Source: CAZMHL01 sp045605445
Lineage (GTDB): Bacteria > Bacillota > Clostridia > RGIG6154
Length of the DNA: 64,000 nt
NCBI GenBank assembly: GCA_045605445.1
Contig: JAZUPZ010000039.1
Coordinates: forward strand, 1-64,000
Direction of reading: 5' to 3'
Position numbers and translations under genes: made by a program. Shown here piece by piece: positions 1-7,339 of the stretch (position 1 is the first letter of the stretch; each line of letters opens with the position of its first letter). The notes below the pieces were generated by a model that saw only the letters and a program-made list of their open reading frames with translations, was not told the DNA's origin and searched no databases.

Positions 1-133
1 AAAAACCCTTTAAGGGGTGGCGAAAGAGGCAAAGGCAATAGGCTTGAACAAAAGTGAAAGCCAGCGACTTGAGTCGCTGGCCGGCAACATAGGCTTATAG
101 CCTTAGTGCAAACCACCCGTTTGACGGGTGGTT
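1..133. mobile_element. Hairpin-rich segment, possible IS200/IS605-type element end or non-autonomous remnant
   Basis: A run of strong hairpins with no convincing reading frame. The pairs are ACCC/GGGT (5-8 with 15-18), CCAGCGAC/GTCGCTGG (61-68 with 73-80), AGGCT/AGCCT (91-95 with 99-103) and a terminal 10-bp stem (111-120 with 124-133) with a TTG loop. Known IS200/IS605 elements carry subterminal hairpins like the last one, and their TnpB- or IscB-associated guide RNAs are similarly structured. No transposase is visible because the window begins here. A free-standing structured RNA or a palindrome-associated miniature element is equally possible. The family assignment is inference. Confidence 0.4.
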
Positions 134-204
134 ATGATTTACCATAATATTGTTAATGTTTATTTGTGTGTTGTTATTTGATATACAAATATCATAAAAC
201 AGAT

Positions 205-240
205 AAAAAACTCGCAATTCTTCTGTTGAGTGTTTGCGAG
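205..240 (-). terminator. Second rho-independent terminator on the minus strand
   Basis: Read on the minus strand, CTCGCAA (240-234) pairs with TTGCGAG (217-211) and is followed directly by a T run (TTTTTTATC). It lies 55 bp beyond the terminator that follows the initiator tRNA, so the two form a tandem pair with no gene between them. Confidence 0.6.
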
Positions 241-284
241 GGATGTACTATTCAAAATAGTTATTAACATATATTTCTTTCTAA

Positions 285-315
285 ATAAGAAAAACCTACA
301 GTCTATAACTGTAGG
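285..315 (-). terminator. Rho-independent terminator after tRNA-fMet
   Basis: On the minus strand CCTACAG (315-309) and CTGTAGG (301-295) form a 7-bp stem with a 7-nt loop, followed by TTTTCTTATTT. It begins 9 nt after the encoded CCA end of the tRNA. Confidence 0.8.
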
Positions 316-323
316 CTTGTGAT

Positions 324-400
<77 letters not shown>

Positions 401-518
401 GTATTTAACTAACAAAGAATATAATAACATAAATTTTATGATTTGTCAACAACTTTTTTTAATAAATTTTATTCAACAAATAATTATTTATTACACCTGA
501 TTTATTTTTTAAAAAATA
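401..518. other. Intergenic region between tRNA-fMet and rsmE
   Basis: Very AT-rich spacer carrying the two divergent promoters and no gene. Together with 134-323, which holds only terminators and AT-rich sequence, it is the longest gene-poor stretch of the window. Confidence 0.8.
421..449 (-). promoter_or_regulatory. Sigma-A promoter of tRNA-fMet
   Basis: Reading the minus strand, TTGACA (449-444), a 17-bp spacer and TATTAT (426-421) form a near-consensus vegetative promoter. The predicted start is about 14 nt before the tRNA 5' end. It diverges from the rsmE promoter. Confidence 0.8.
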
Positions 519-547
519 TTGACAAATTCGTTCAATAATAGTAAAAT
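519..547 (+). promoter_or_regulatory. Sigma-A promoter of rsmE
   Basis: TTGACA (519-524), a 17-bp spacer and TAAAAT (542-547) lie 26 bp before the rsmE start. It is the first plus-strand promoter in the window. Confidence 0.85.
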
Positions 548-573
548 TATTTAGTGTAGTTATGGAGTGAATT

Positions 574-1329
574 ATGCATAGATGTTTCTTAGATAATAAC
601 GATAATACAGTTTCTTATACTGTAGGTACTCAATTTGAAATAAGAGGTAATGAAGCTATTCATATTTTGAAAGTTCTCCGGCTTAAATGCGGTGATTTGT
701 TTGAAATGTGCAATAATTCCGAAAATACATTTGTATGTCGTATTATTGATTGCGGCAAAAAAAACGTTGTTTCTGAAATTGTTAATTCCTACAAAGAAGA
801 AAGCACTACGGAAAAAAAGATTTTTGTTTTTCAAAGCCTTTCTAAAGGAACTAAAATGGATTTCGTAATACAAAAGTCTGTTGAACTTGGAGCTTACATG
901 CTGGTTCCGGTTAACACTGAATTTTCGGTTGTTAAATTATCGGATGAAGAAGGTAAACTCAGCAGGTGGCGAAGAATTTCTATGGAAGCCTCAAAACAGT
1001 GTAAACGAAATGTTATGATGCAGGTGCATAGTCCGGTATCGTTCAATGAAGCGGTCGATATGCTTAATGATTGCGATATAAGGATTATTGCATATGAAGG
1101 GGAGAAAGAAACATCGCTTAAATCTGTAATAAGAACTCCCAAAACTGAGCGTTCAGATTCAATCGGTATGATGATTGGTCCTGAAGGTGGTTTTTCTAAA
1201 CAGGAAATTCAGTTTGCCAAAGAAAGTGGTATTACTACAGTTACATTAGGAAAAAGAATTTTGCGTACAGAAACAGCAGCGGTTGCTTTACTTTCGACAA
1301 TAATGTACGAAATAAATGAATTAGGGTAA
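574..1329 (+). CDS. rsmE: 16S rRNA (uracil-1498-N3)-methyltransferase RsmE
   Basis: RsmE methylates N3 of U1498 in 16S rRNA of the small ribosomal subunit. The 251-residue length is usual for the family. Residues 1-70 form the PUA-like N-terminal domain and the rest is a SPOUT (trefoil-knot) methyltransferase. The knot signature is visible in the C-terminal part as IGPEGGFSKQEI followed by LGKRILRTETA, the S-adenosylmethionine pocket. The ATG has a GGAGTG site and its own consensus promoter. In many Bacillota rsmE follows prmA, but here it starts its own unit, and a small membrane protein gene follows after 14 bp. Confidence 0.95.
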   Translation: MHRCFLDNNDNTVSYTVGTQFEIRGNEAIHILKVLRLKCGDLFEMCNNSENTFVCRIIDCGKKNVVSEIVNSYKEESTTEKKIFVFQSLSKGTKMDFVIQKSVELGAYMLVPVNTEFSVVKLSDEEGKLSRWRRISMEASKQCKRNVMMQVHSPVSFNEAVDMLNDCDIRIIAYEGEKETSLKSVIRTPKTERSDSIGMMIGPEGGFSKQEIQFAKESGITTVTLGKRILRTETAAVALLSTIMYEINELG

Positions 1330-1343
1330 AAGGAGATAATTAA

Positions 1344-1748
1344 ATGAGTAAAAAAGAAAATGAAGCAGTTGTAAATAGATTTCTACTTTCAACAGTTTAT
1401 ATTATAGTATTTGAGATGTTCCTTTATTTTATGTATAAGCTTTCCTGTGGCGGTTTTGGCTTAGCGGTAGTGAATTCTGTTAACGAAATCCATTGGTGCA
1501 TCATACTTTTAGGATTTGCTCTTTCAATATATTTTGCCGTAAGACACTTTGCAATGAAAAAAAGCGGTTTATATCACCTGGTTATTTTCTTTGTATTAGC
1601 ACTCACCGGTTTGTTTTTAGAGTATGCGTGGACTTTTTCCACCTTCTTCGGAGCATACGTTTCCAGAAGATATACATTACTCGCATTAGTATATTTGCTA
1701 TTCTATGTTTATGAAATTATTGTTTATTTTATAAGAGTTAATAAGTAA
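1344..1748 (+). CDS. Small integral membrane protein of unknown function
   Basis: I do not recognise this 134-residue protein. It has about four hydrophobic segments (roughly residues 12-32, 45-65, 74-94 and 105-128), a short charged N-terminus and a basic C-terminal tail ending RVNK. There are no obvious catalytic motifs. It sits 14 bp after rsmE behind a good ribosome binding site (AAAAGGAG) and is followed by a short terminator hairpin, so it is probably cotranscribed with rsmE. A role cannot be given. Confidence 0.75.
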   Translation: MSKKENEAVVNRFLLSTVYIIVFEMFLYFMYKLSCGGFGLAVVNSVNEIHWCIILLGFALSIYFAVRHFAMKKSGLYHLVIFFVLALTGLFLEYAWTFSTFFGAYVSRRYTLLALVYLLFYVYEIIVYFIRVNK

Positions 1749-1752
1749 AATC

Positions 1753-1776
1753 CAGGCGCTGAATGCGCCTGTTTTG
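1753..1776 (+). terminator. Short terminator or attenuator before pncB
   Basis: CAGGCGC (1753-1759) and GCGCCTG (1765-1771) form a 7-bp GC-rich stem followed by TTTTG. No separate promoter is evident before pncB, so partial readthrough (attenuation) is plausible. Confidence 0.65.
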
Positions 1777-1797
1777 ATATCAGAAAGGAATGTTGAT

Positions 1798-3231
1798 ATG
1801 TATTGCGATAATTTGACTATGTTAACTGATTTTTATGAGCTGACAATGGCTAACGGTTACTTTGAAAGTGGCAAAAAAGATGAAATCGGTATTTTTGATA
1901 TGTTTTTCAGAAAAGTTCCTGACGATGGCGGATATGCTATTATGGTTGGAGTAAAACAACTTTGTGAATATATCGAAGATATGAGATTTACTGATGAAGA
2001 TATAGAATTTTTATCCGGCAAGAATATGTTTTCAAAAGAGTTTCTTGAATATCTCAGAAACTTTAAATTTGAATGTGATATCTGGGCAGTTCCTGAAGGA
2101 ACTCCTATATTTCCCAACGAACCTATTGTTACCGTAAAAGGACCTATAATTCAGGCTCAGTTTATTGAAACAATGATCTTACTTACAGTTAATCATCAGA
2201 GTCTTATCGCGACTAAATCAAACAGAATTGTACGTGCGGCGAAGGGAAGACCTGTTTTTGAGTTTGGCTCAAGAAGAGCTCAAGGTGCATATGGTGCCAT
2301 CTACGGAGCAAGAGCCTCCTATATTGGTGGTTGCGCCGGAACAGCATGTACAATTGCTGAAGAAATGTTTGGCATTCCGGCGGTTGGCACAATGGCACAC
2401 AGCTGGATTCAGGCTTTTGACAGTGAATATGAAGCATTTGAAACATATGCTAATTTATATCCGGAAAAATGTGTTTTACTTATTGACACATATAATGTTC
2501 TTAAGTCCGGACTTCCGAATGCCATTAAGGTTTTTGACAATGTTCTCAAACCAAAGGGTTACAGACCTTCCGGCATACGAATTGATAGTGGAGACATAAC
2601 TTATCTCACAAAAAAAGTGCGAAAAATCCTTGATAATGCCGGCTATCACGATTGTAAAATTATGATATCCAACTCTTTGGATGAGTATATTATTCGTGAC
2701 ACACTCATTCAGGGCGCTGAAATTGATTCCTTTGGCGTGGGTGAACGTTTAATCACTTCAAAATCGGAGCCTGTTTTTGGTGGTGTTTATAAATTAGTTG
2801 CGGTTGAAAAAGGAAATGTTACAATTCCTAAAATTAAAAAAAGTGAGAATGTTGCTAAAATTACAACTCCCGGTTTTAAAATGCTTTACAGACTTTATGC
2901 GAATGACACAGGGAAGGCAATTGCCGACGTAATTACATTGCACGATGAAGTTATAGATTCATCAAAAGAGTATACTATTTTTGATCCCAATCACACATGG
3001 AAAAGAAAAGTTATATCTGATTTTACCGCAAGAAGGCTGCTTGTACCTGTTTTTGAAAAGGGAAAATGCGTTTATAAATCACCAGGTCTTGAAGAAATAC
3101 AGAAATATTGCAGTAAGCAAATTGACACCCTGTGGGATGAAGTGACCAGATTTGAAAATCCTCATTCATACTATGTGGATCTTTCTCAATCACTTTGGAA
3201 TATCAAAAATAAACTTTTAGAGGAAAATTAA
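1798..3231 (+). CDS. pncB: Nicotinate phosphoribosyltransferase
   Basis: This enzyme joins nicotinate to phosphoribosyl pyrophosphate with ATP hydrolysis, giving nicotinate mononucleotide for NAD salvage. The protein of 477 residues begins with the family's typical LTDFYELTMANGYF segment and carries the FEFGSRRAQG and GTMAHSWIQAF core motifs around the active site, then a GIRIDSGD phosphate-binding stretch. An in-frame TTG lies upstream at 1774, but it sits inside the preceding hairpin region, while the ATG at 1798 has an AGAAAGGA site, so I chose the latter. miaB follows with no gap. Confidence 0.93.
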   Translation: MYCDNLTMLTDFYELTMANGYFESGKKDEIGIFDMFFRKVPDDGGYAIMVGVKQLCEYIEDMRFTDEDIEFLSGKNMFSKEFLEYLRNFKFECDIWAVPEGTPIFPNEPIVTVKGPIIQAQFIETMILLTVNHQSLIATKSNRIVRAAKGRPVFEFGSRRAQGAYGAIYGARASYIGGCAGTACTIAEEMFGIPAVGTMAHSWIQAFDSEYEAFETYANLYPEKCVLLIDTYNVLKSGLPNAIKVFDNVLKPKGYRPSGIRIDSGDITYLTKKVRKILDNAGYHDCKIMISNSLDEYIIRDTLIQGAEIDSFGVGERLITSKSEPVFGGVYKLVAVEKGNVTIPKIKKSENVAKITTPGFKMLYRLYANDTGKAIADVITLHDEVIDSSKEYTIFDPNHTWKRKVISDFTARRLLVPVFEKGKCVYKSPGLEEIQKYCSKQIDTLWDEVTRFENPHSYYVDLSQSLWNIKNKLLEEN

Positions 3232-4647
3232 ATGTCTGAAAAGAATATATTTATTTCCGAGGCTGAAATTGAAAAACAGTTCGGATACATTGAAGAAATA
3301 AATAAAATTAACAGCAAAAAAGAAAAACAAACTGCGTGTGTCATAACATACGGATGTCAACAAAACGAAAACGATTCAGAACGTTTAAAGGGAATGCTGG
3401 AAAAAATGGGATTTTCTCTTACAGATGACAGAGAAAATGCAAATGTTGTGATTTTTAATACTTGTGCTGTACGTGAAAATGCAGAAATGAAGTTGAGAGG
3501 GAACGTAGGTGCCTTCAAGTCTTTAAAAAGAAAAAGAAAAGATTTAATTATCGCAGTGTGCGGTTGTATGGTACAGCAGGAAAAAGAAGCTGATTTACTT
3601 AAAAGTAAGTTCAAACATATAGATTTGATTTTCGGCACTCATTCTTTGTACCGTTTTCCTGAGTTACTTTTCAAAGCTTTGAAGGAAAAAGTTGTTGATG
3701 TTGTAAATATTGATGGTAAAATTGCAGAAAATATCCCGGTCAGACACGATGATAAATTCAAAGCATGGGTTTCGGTTATGTATGGGTGTAACAACTTTTG
3801 TTCATACTGTGTAGTTCCTTATGTAAGAGGCAGGGAAAGAAGCAGAAAACACGAAGATGTTCTCCGTGAAATTACTCAGCTTGCGAAAAATGGATACAAA
3901 GAGATCACTTTACTTGGTCAGAATGTTAACTCGTATGGCAATGATTCTGAAAATGAGTACACTTTCGCACAACTACTTGATGAGGTTTGTAAGATTGACG
4001 GTATTGAAAGAATACGATTTGCCACGTCTCATCCAAAGGATATTTCTGAGGAGCTTATTGAGGTTATGGCAAATAACAAAAAAATATGCCCGCAGCTTCA
4101 TTTACCTTTTCAGTCCGGTTCGGATAAAGTACTGAAAGATATGAACAGAGGGTACACCAGGGAAACATATCTCAACACTATTAGAAAAATCAGAGAAAAA
4201 ATCCCCGGAATTGCCCTTTCAAGTGACGTTATAGTCGGTTTTCCAACGGAAACAAACGAAGATTTTGAGGATACAATTTCTCTGGTTAAAGAAGTTGGAT
4301 ATGACTCTCTGTTTACCTTCATTTATTCAAAAAGAAGGGGGACTGCTGCAGCTAAAATGACTCCTGTCCTCAGTCCTGAAGAAATTGAAAAAAATTTCAA
4401 CAGACTTCTTGAAACTCAAAATGAAATATCTAAAAATAATAATGAGCGCTATGTTGGTAAAACAGTAGAGATTTTTGTTGATGGAGTTTCGAAAAACAAT
4501 GCAGAGTTTTTACAGGGCAGAACACCTGAAAATAAGATTGTAAACTTCAAAGGAGAAGAAAAACTTATTGGCAAGTTTGTTTTTGCAAAAATTGTAGAAG
4601 CGAAAACCTGGTCCTTGGATGGTGAATTTGTAGAAATCAGAGGATAG
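3232..4647 (+). CDS. miaB: tRNA-2-methylthio-N6-dimethylallyladenosine synthase MiaB
   Basis: MiaB is a radical SAM enzyme that adds a methylthio group to i6A37 of tRNAs reading UNN codons. All three domains are present. The N-terminal UPF0004 domain has the auxiliary-cluster cysteines near C42, C78 and C112. The radical SAM core has C186, C190 and C193 (GCNNFCSYC). A C-terminal TRAM domain follows. The 471-residue length fits the family, and the CQQNENDSE and PHLHLPFQSGS-like segments separate it from MtaB and RimO. It starts immediately after the pncB stop codon with an AGAGGAAA site. In many Clostridia mutS follows miaB, but not here. Confidence 0.95.
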   Translation: MSEKNIFISEAEIEKQFGYIEEINKINSKKEKQTACVITYGCQQNENDSERLKGMLEKMGFSLTDDRENANVVIFNTCAVRENAEMKLRGNVGAFKSLKRKRKDLIIAVCGCMVQQEKEADLLKSKFKHIDLIFGTHSLYRFPELLFKALKEKVVDVVNIDGKIAENIPVRHDDKFKAWVSVMYGCNNFCSYCVVPYVRGRERSRKHEDVLREITQLAKNGYKEITLLGQNVNSYGNDSENEYTFAQLLDEVCKIDGIERIRFATSHPKDISEELIEVMANNKKICPQLHLPFQSGSDKVLKDMNRGYTRETYLNTIRKIREKIPGIALSSDVIVGFPTETNEDFEDTISLVKEVGYDSLFTFIYSKRRGTAAAKMTPVLSPEEIEKNFNRLLETQNEISKNNNERYVGKTVEIFVDGVSKNNAEFLQGRTPENKIVNFKGEEKLIGKFVFAKIVEAKTWSLDGEFVEIRG

Positions 4648-4676
4648 TTGACAAAATTTGTCAATTATAGTAAAAT
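4648..4676 (+). promoter_or_regulatory. Promoter of the AbrB-like gene with a 17-bp palindrome over the -35
   Basis: TTGACA (4648-4653), a 17-bp spacer and TAAAAT (4671-4676) form a near-consensus sigma-A promoter that starts directly after the miaB stop. The -35 lies inside a perfect inverted repeat (8 bp, central A, 8 bp; 4648-4664). That is the geometry of an operator, and autoregulation by the AbrB-like product is a possible explanation. Confidence 0.8.
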
Positions 4677-4697
4677 TGTTGCTGAGGAGTGATGTTG

Positions 4698-4940
4698 ATG
4701 AAATCCACAGGCATAGTGCGTGAGGTTGACGAACTTGGAAGAGTAGTCATCCCAAAAGAGATACGTAACATTATCGGTTTTGAGAAAAGAACACCTGTTG
4801 AAATTCTTGTTGAAGGAAAAAATATTGTTATAAAGAAATATACAGATAAGAGTGCGTGTGTTTTTTGTTCTTCTAAGAGCAATCTTAAAGAGTACAAAAA
4901 CAAGCTTATCTGTAAGCAATGTATTGATGCTCTCAAGTGA
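4698..4940 (+). CDS. AbrB/SpoVT-family transcriptional regulator with C-terminal CxxC pairs
   Basis: An 80-residue DNA-binding protein. Residues 1-50 are the swapped-hairpin AbrB domain, with the hallmark STGIVREVDELGRVVIP stretch resembling AbrB and the SpoVT N-terminus. The C-terminal 30 residues contain two CxxC pairs (CVFC and CKQC), suggesting a small zinc ribbon. Relatives act as dimeric or tetrameric transition-state or sporulation regulators. I chose the third possible start: AGGAG at 4685-4689 is 8 nt from ATG 4698 but only 2 nt from ATG 4692. It has its own promoter and terminator, so it is monocistronic. Its targets cannot be read from this sequence. Confidence 0.88.
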   Translation: MKSTGIVREVDELGRVVIPKEIRNIIGFEKRTPVEILVEGKNIVIKKYTDKSACVFCSSKSNLKEYKNKLICKQCIDALK

Positions 4941-4950
4941 TTTGATTTAA

Positions 4951-4976
4951 AGGTTCGGATTTCCGGACCTTTTTAT
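4951..4976 (+). terminator. Rho-independent terminator of the AbrB-like gene
   Basis: AGGTTCGG (4951-4958) and CCGGACCT (4963-4970) form an 8-bp stem (one G-T pair) with a 4-nt loop, followed by TTTTATATTTT. Confidence 0.85.
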
Positions 4977-5004
4977 ATTTTAAGTAAATTTTTATATATT
5001 TTCG

Positions 5005-5033
5005 TTGAAAATTGATATTTCATATGTTATAAT
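5005..5033 (+). promoter_or_regulatory. Sigma-A promoter of the deacetylase gene
   Basis: TTGAAA (5005-5010), a 17-bp spacer and TATAAT (5028-5033). The predicted transcript start near 5040 argues against translation starting at GTG 5049, which would have almost no leader and no ribosome binding site. Confidence 0.75.
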
Positions 5034-5078
5034 TAAATTTGGTTTATTGTGTATATATCGACGAAGGTGGTGATTGAC

Positions 5079-5855
5079 ATCAAAAAAATACTTTCATTTA
5101 TGATTTTTATTGTTGTTGTTTTTTCTTGTTCAAACGTATTCGCTTCGCATGATTCTTTGCCGATTTTAATGTATCACAATATAAATGACAATTATGATTA
5201 CAGCAACAGGTCAAATGAAATGTCCTCTGTTGAGTTTGAGGACCAACTCAGAGCTCTCAAAAAAAATAATTATAATACAATTACTTTTCAGGACTATCTT
5301 GATTACAGAAACGGGCACAAGGATTTACCTGAAAATCCTGTAATTATTACTTTTGATGACGGATATCTCAATAATTACACTACTGCATATCCGCTTCTGA
5401 AAAAATATGGAATGAAAGCAACTATTTTCATAATAACCGGCAGAGTGAATCTGAATGATTCTGTTGTTTACCCTCATTTCAGTTGGGAGCAGGCAAAAGA
5501 AATGGAAGACAGTGGAGTTATAAGTATAGAAAGTCACACGAATTATCATAACAAGTTAACGGACATTTCAGACTCTTCTCTTGTTTATGAATTGAGAAAA
5601 TCGCGATATCTTATAAAAAAACATCTAAATAAGGAAGCTACCGTTCTTGCTTATCCTTACGGTTCTCATAATGACAGGGTAGTTGATTTTGCTGTCAAGG
5701 CAGGTTACACCACGGCTGTTATCATATCTCAGGACGATTTTCCGGGGGTTAATACGAATAATCAGAACATTTATCGACTTAAACGTATTACGGCAGCAGG
5801 AGGAACCAGCGGAGATGAGCTTATAGAAATAATTGAAAAGAATAGGGATTATTGA
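5079..5855 (+). CDS. Exported polysaccharide deacetylase (NodB/CE4 family), probable ATC start
   Basis: A metal-dependent deacetylase of the CE4 family, probably acting on N-acetylated cell-wall glycans outside the membrane. The NodB domain shows TFDDGY (metal and catalytic Asp), the SHTNYH metal histidines and a YPYG motif. A signal peptide (basic KK, hydrophobic core, cleavage near VFA-SH) begins exactly at codon 5079. The ribosome binding site AAGGTGGTGATT (5064-5075) resembles the full anti-SD complement and points to a start at ATC 5079, 8 nt away. The only standard in-frame alternatives are GTG 5049, 5067 and 5070, which have no site or overlap it. The start codon is inference and the function assignment is firm. 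Confidence 0.85.
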   Translation: MKKILSFMIFIVVVFSCSNVFASHDSLPILMYHNINDNYDYSNRSNEMSSVEFEDQLRALKKNNYNTITFQDYLDYRNGHKDLPENPVIITFDDGYLNNYTTAYPLLKKYGMKATIFIITGRVNLNDSVVYPHFSWEQAKEMEDSGVISIESHTNYHNKLTDISDSSLVYELRKSRYLIKKHLNKEATVLAYPYGSHNDRVVDFAVKAGYTTAVIISQDDFPGVNTNNQNIYRLKRITAAGGTSGDELIEIIEKNRDY

Positions 5856-5856
5856 T

Positions 5857-6585
5857 ATGAAAACAGATATATTTGGAGTAAAATTTGATAATTTCAGTAT
5901 TAAAGAGGCAGTTGACATTTCTTTTGAATCCTTAAAGGAAAAAAGAGGATTTGTTATTTTTACACCTAATCCTGAAATTGTTGACATTGCAAGAAAAAAT
6001 TCCGAATACAAAAAGGTCTTAAACGGTGCAGACATTGTAACTCCTGATGGAATCGGAATCGTATATGCATCTAAAATATTGAAAGGAAATATAAAAGAAA
6101 GAGCAGCAGGATTTGATATAGTTTGTGGTTTGCTCGAAAAATTAAACAAAACAAACGGTTCAGTTTATCTTTTTGGTGGTAAGCCGGGGGTTGCGGATAA
6201 GGCTGCTGAAAATTTATCGTTGAAATATGAAAACCTTAAAATATCGGGTGTTCACCACGGATATTTCAAAGAAGATTCCGATATTATTTCCGACATTGCT
6301 GATAAATCGCCTGATTTATTGTTGGTATGCCTCGGTGCTCCTAAACAGGAATTCTGGATAAACACAAACAAAGAAAAGCTTAACTGTGGCATAATGATTG
6401 GTGCAGGTGGAAGCATTGATGTACTTGCAGGAACAGTTAAACGTGCGCCTCAGATATTCATAAAGTTTGGAATTGAATGGCTTTATCGCTTGATTAAAGA
6501 ACCTAAAAGAATCGGTCGAATGATGAAATTGCCTGTTTTTATTTTATCTGTAATATTTAAGAGAGGGAAAGATAATGAAAGTTAA
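5857..6585 (+). CDS. WecG/TagA/CpsF-family glycosyltransferase
   Basis: A GT26-family enzyme of 242 residues. Relatives transfer N-acetylmannosamine (TagA) or N-acetylmannosaminuronic acid (WecG) onto undecaprenyl-linked GlcNAc in teichoic acid or surface polysaccharide synthesis. Family landmarks are TPNPEIVDIA, the TPDGIGIVYAS stretch, FGGKPGVAD and LVCLGAPKQE. The ATG lies one base after the deacetylase stop codon, so the two are translationally linked, which suggests both act on a surface glycan. A TTG upstream at 5833 is in frame but inside the preceding gene. The exact sugar donor is not determined by the sequence. Confidence 0.9.
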   Translation: MKTDIFGVKFDNFSIKEAVDISFESLKEKRGFVIFTPNPEIVDIARKNSEYKKVLNGADIVTPDGIGIVYASKILKGNIKERAAGFDIVCGLLEKLNKTNGSVYLFGGKPGVADKAAENLSLKYENLKISGVHHGYFKEDSDIISDIADKSPDLLLVCLGAPKQEFWINTNKEKLNCGIMIGAGGSIDVLAGTVKRAPQIFIKFGIEWLYRLIKEPKRIGRMMKLPVFILSVIFKRGKDNES

Positions 6586-7339
6586 ATTATTACAATACAC
6601 AGGGGACTGTGAAAGACTTGTCGCTGCAAGCGCGAAGTTATGTTATTCAAGTGCCGGAATTGACGAAATTACTCAAAATCTTACTGAAGAGAATACAGAA
6701 AAATTTTTGAATCACCTTCTTTCTCTTGGTCACGAAAGCCCTTTTGAGCATGCAACTTTTACTTTTGGTATTGAAGGGGTAAGCAGAAGTTTACTTGCGC
6801 AGATAACCAGACACAGGATAGCAAGTTTTACTGTTAAATCTCAGCGCTATGTTAAAGAAGGACAGTTTGAATTTGTTCTTCCGCCTGAAATAGAAAATGT
6901 TCCCGAAGCAAAGGAACGTTATATTAAAATTATGCAGAAGGAGCAGGAAGAATATAACAATCTTACTGAAATTCTTTACAATAAGCACTATGAAACATTC
7001 TTAAATGAAGGAAAAGATGAAAAAACTGCATCAAGACTTGCTGAAAAAAAGGCAATTGAAGATGCGAGGTATGTTCTTCCCAATGCTTGCTGTACGTCTA
7101 TGATTGTAACTTTTAACGTAAGAAGCTTATGGAACTTTTTCCATAAAAGATGCTGTGAACGGGCACAGTGGGAAATCAGAGAGCTCGCAGAAAAAATGTT
7201 GGAATTAGCCAAAGAAGCTGCCCCTTCGTTTTTCAAAAAAGCAGGACCCCCGTGTATTAGTGGAGCATGCCCGGAGGGAAGTATGTCTTGCGGTAAAATG
7301 TTGGATAAAAGAAATAAGTATTTAGGAGAAAATAAGTAA
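6575..7339 (+). CDS. thyX: FAD-dependent thymidylate synthase ThyX
   Basis: ThyX makes dTMP from dUMP with methylenetetrahydrofolate, NADPH and bound FAD. The defining ThyX motif RHRxxSxxxxSxRY is present at residues 79-92. The 254-residue length fits. It starts 11 bp before the end of the glycosyltransferase gene and its stop codon overlaps the tmk start by one base (TAATG), so synthesis and phosphorylation of dTMP are cotranslated. No ThyA gene is seen in the window. Confidence 0.96.
   Translation: MKVKLLQYTGDCERLVAASAKLCYSSAGIDEITQNLTEENTEKFLNHLLSLGHESPFEHATFTFGIEGVSRSLLAQITRHRIASFTVKSQRYVKEGQFEFVLPPEIENVPEAKERYIKIMQKEQEEYNNLTEILYNKHYETFLNEGKDEKTASRLAEKKAIEDARYVLPNACCTSMIVTFNVRSLWNFFHKRCCERAQWEIRELAEKMLELAKEAAPSFFKKAGPPCISGACPEGSMSCGKMLDKRNKYLGENK

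Noticed and set aside
5625..6149. 174-codon open frame on the minus strand
   Set aside because: Spans the junction of two strong plus-strand genes and shows no protein-like motifs.
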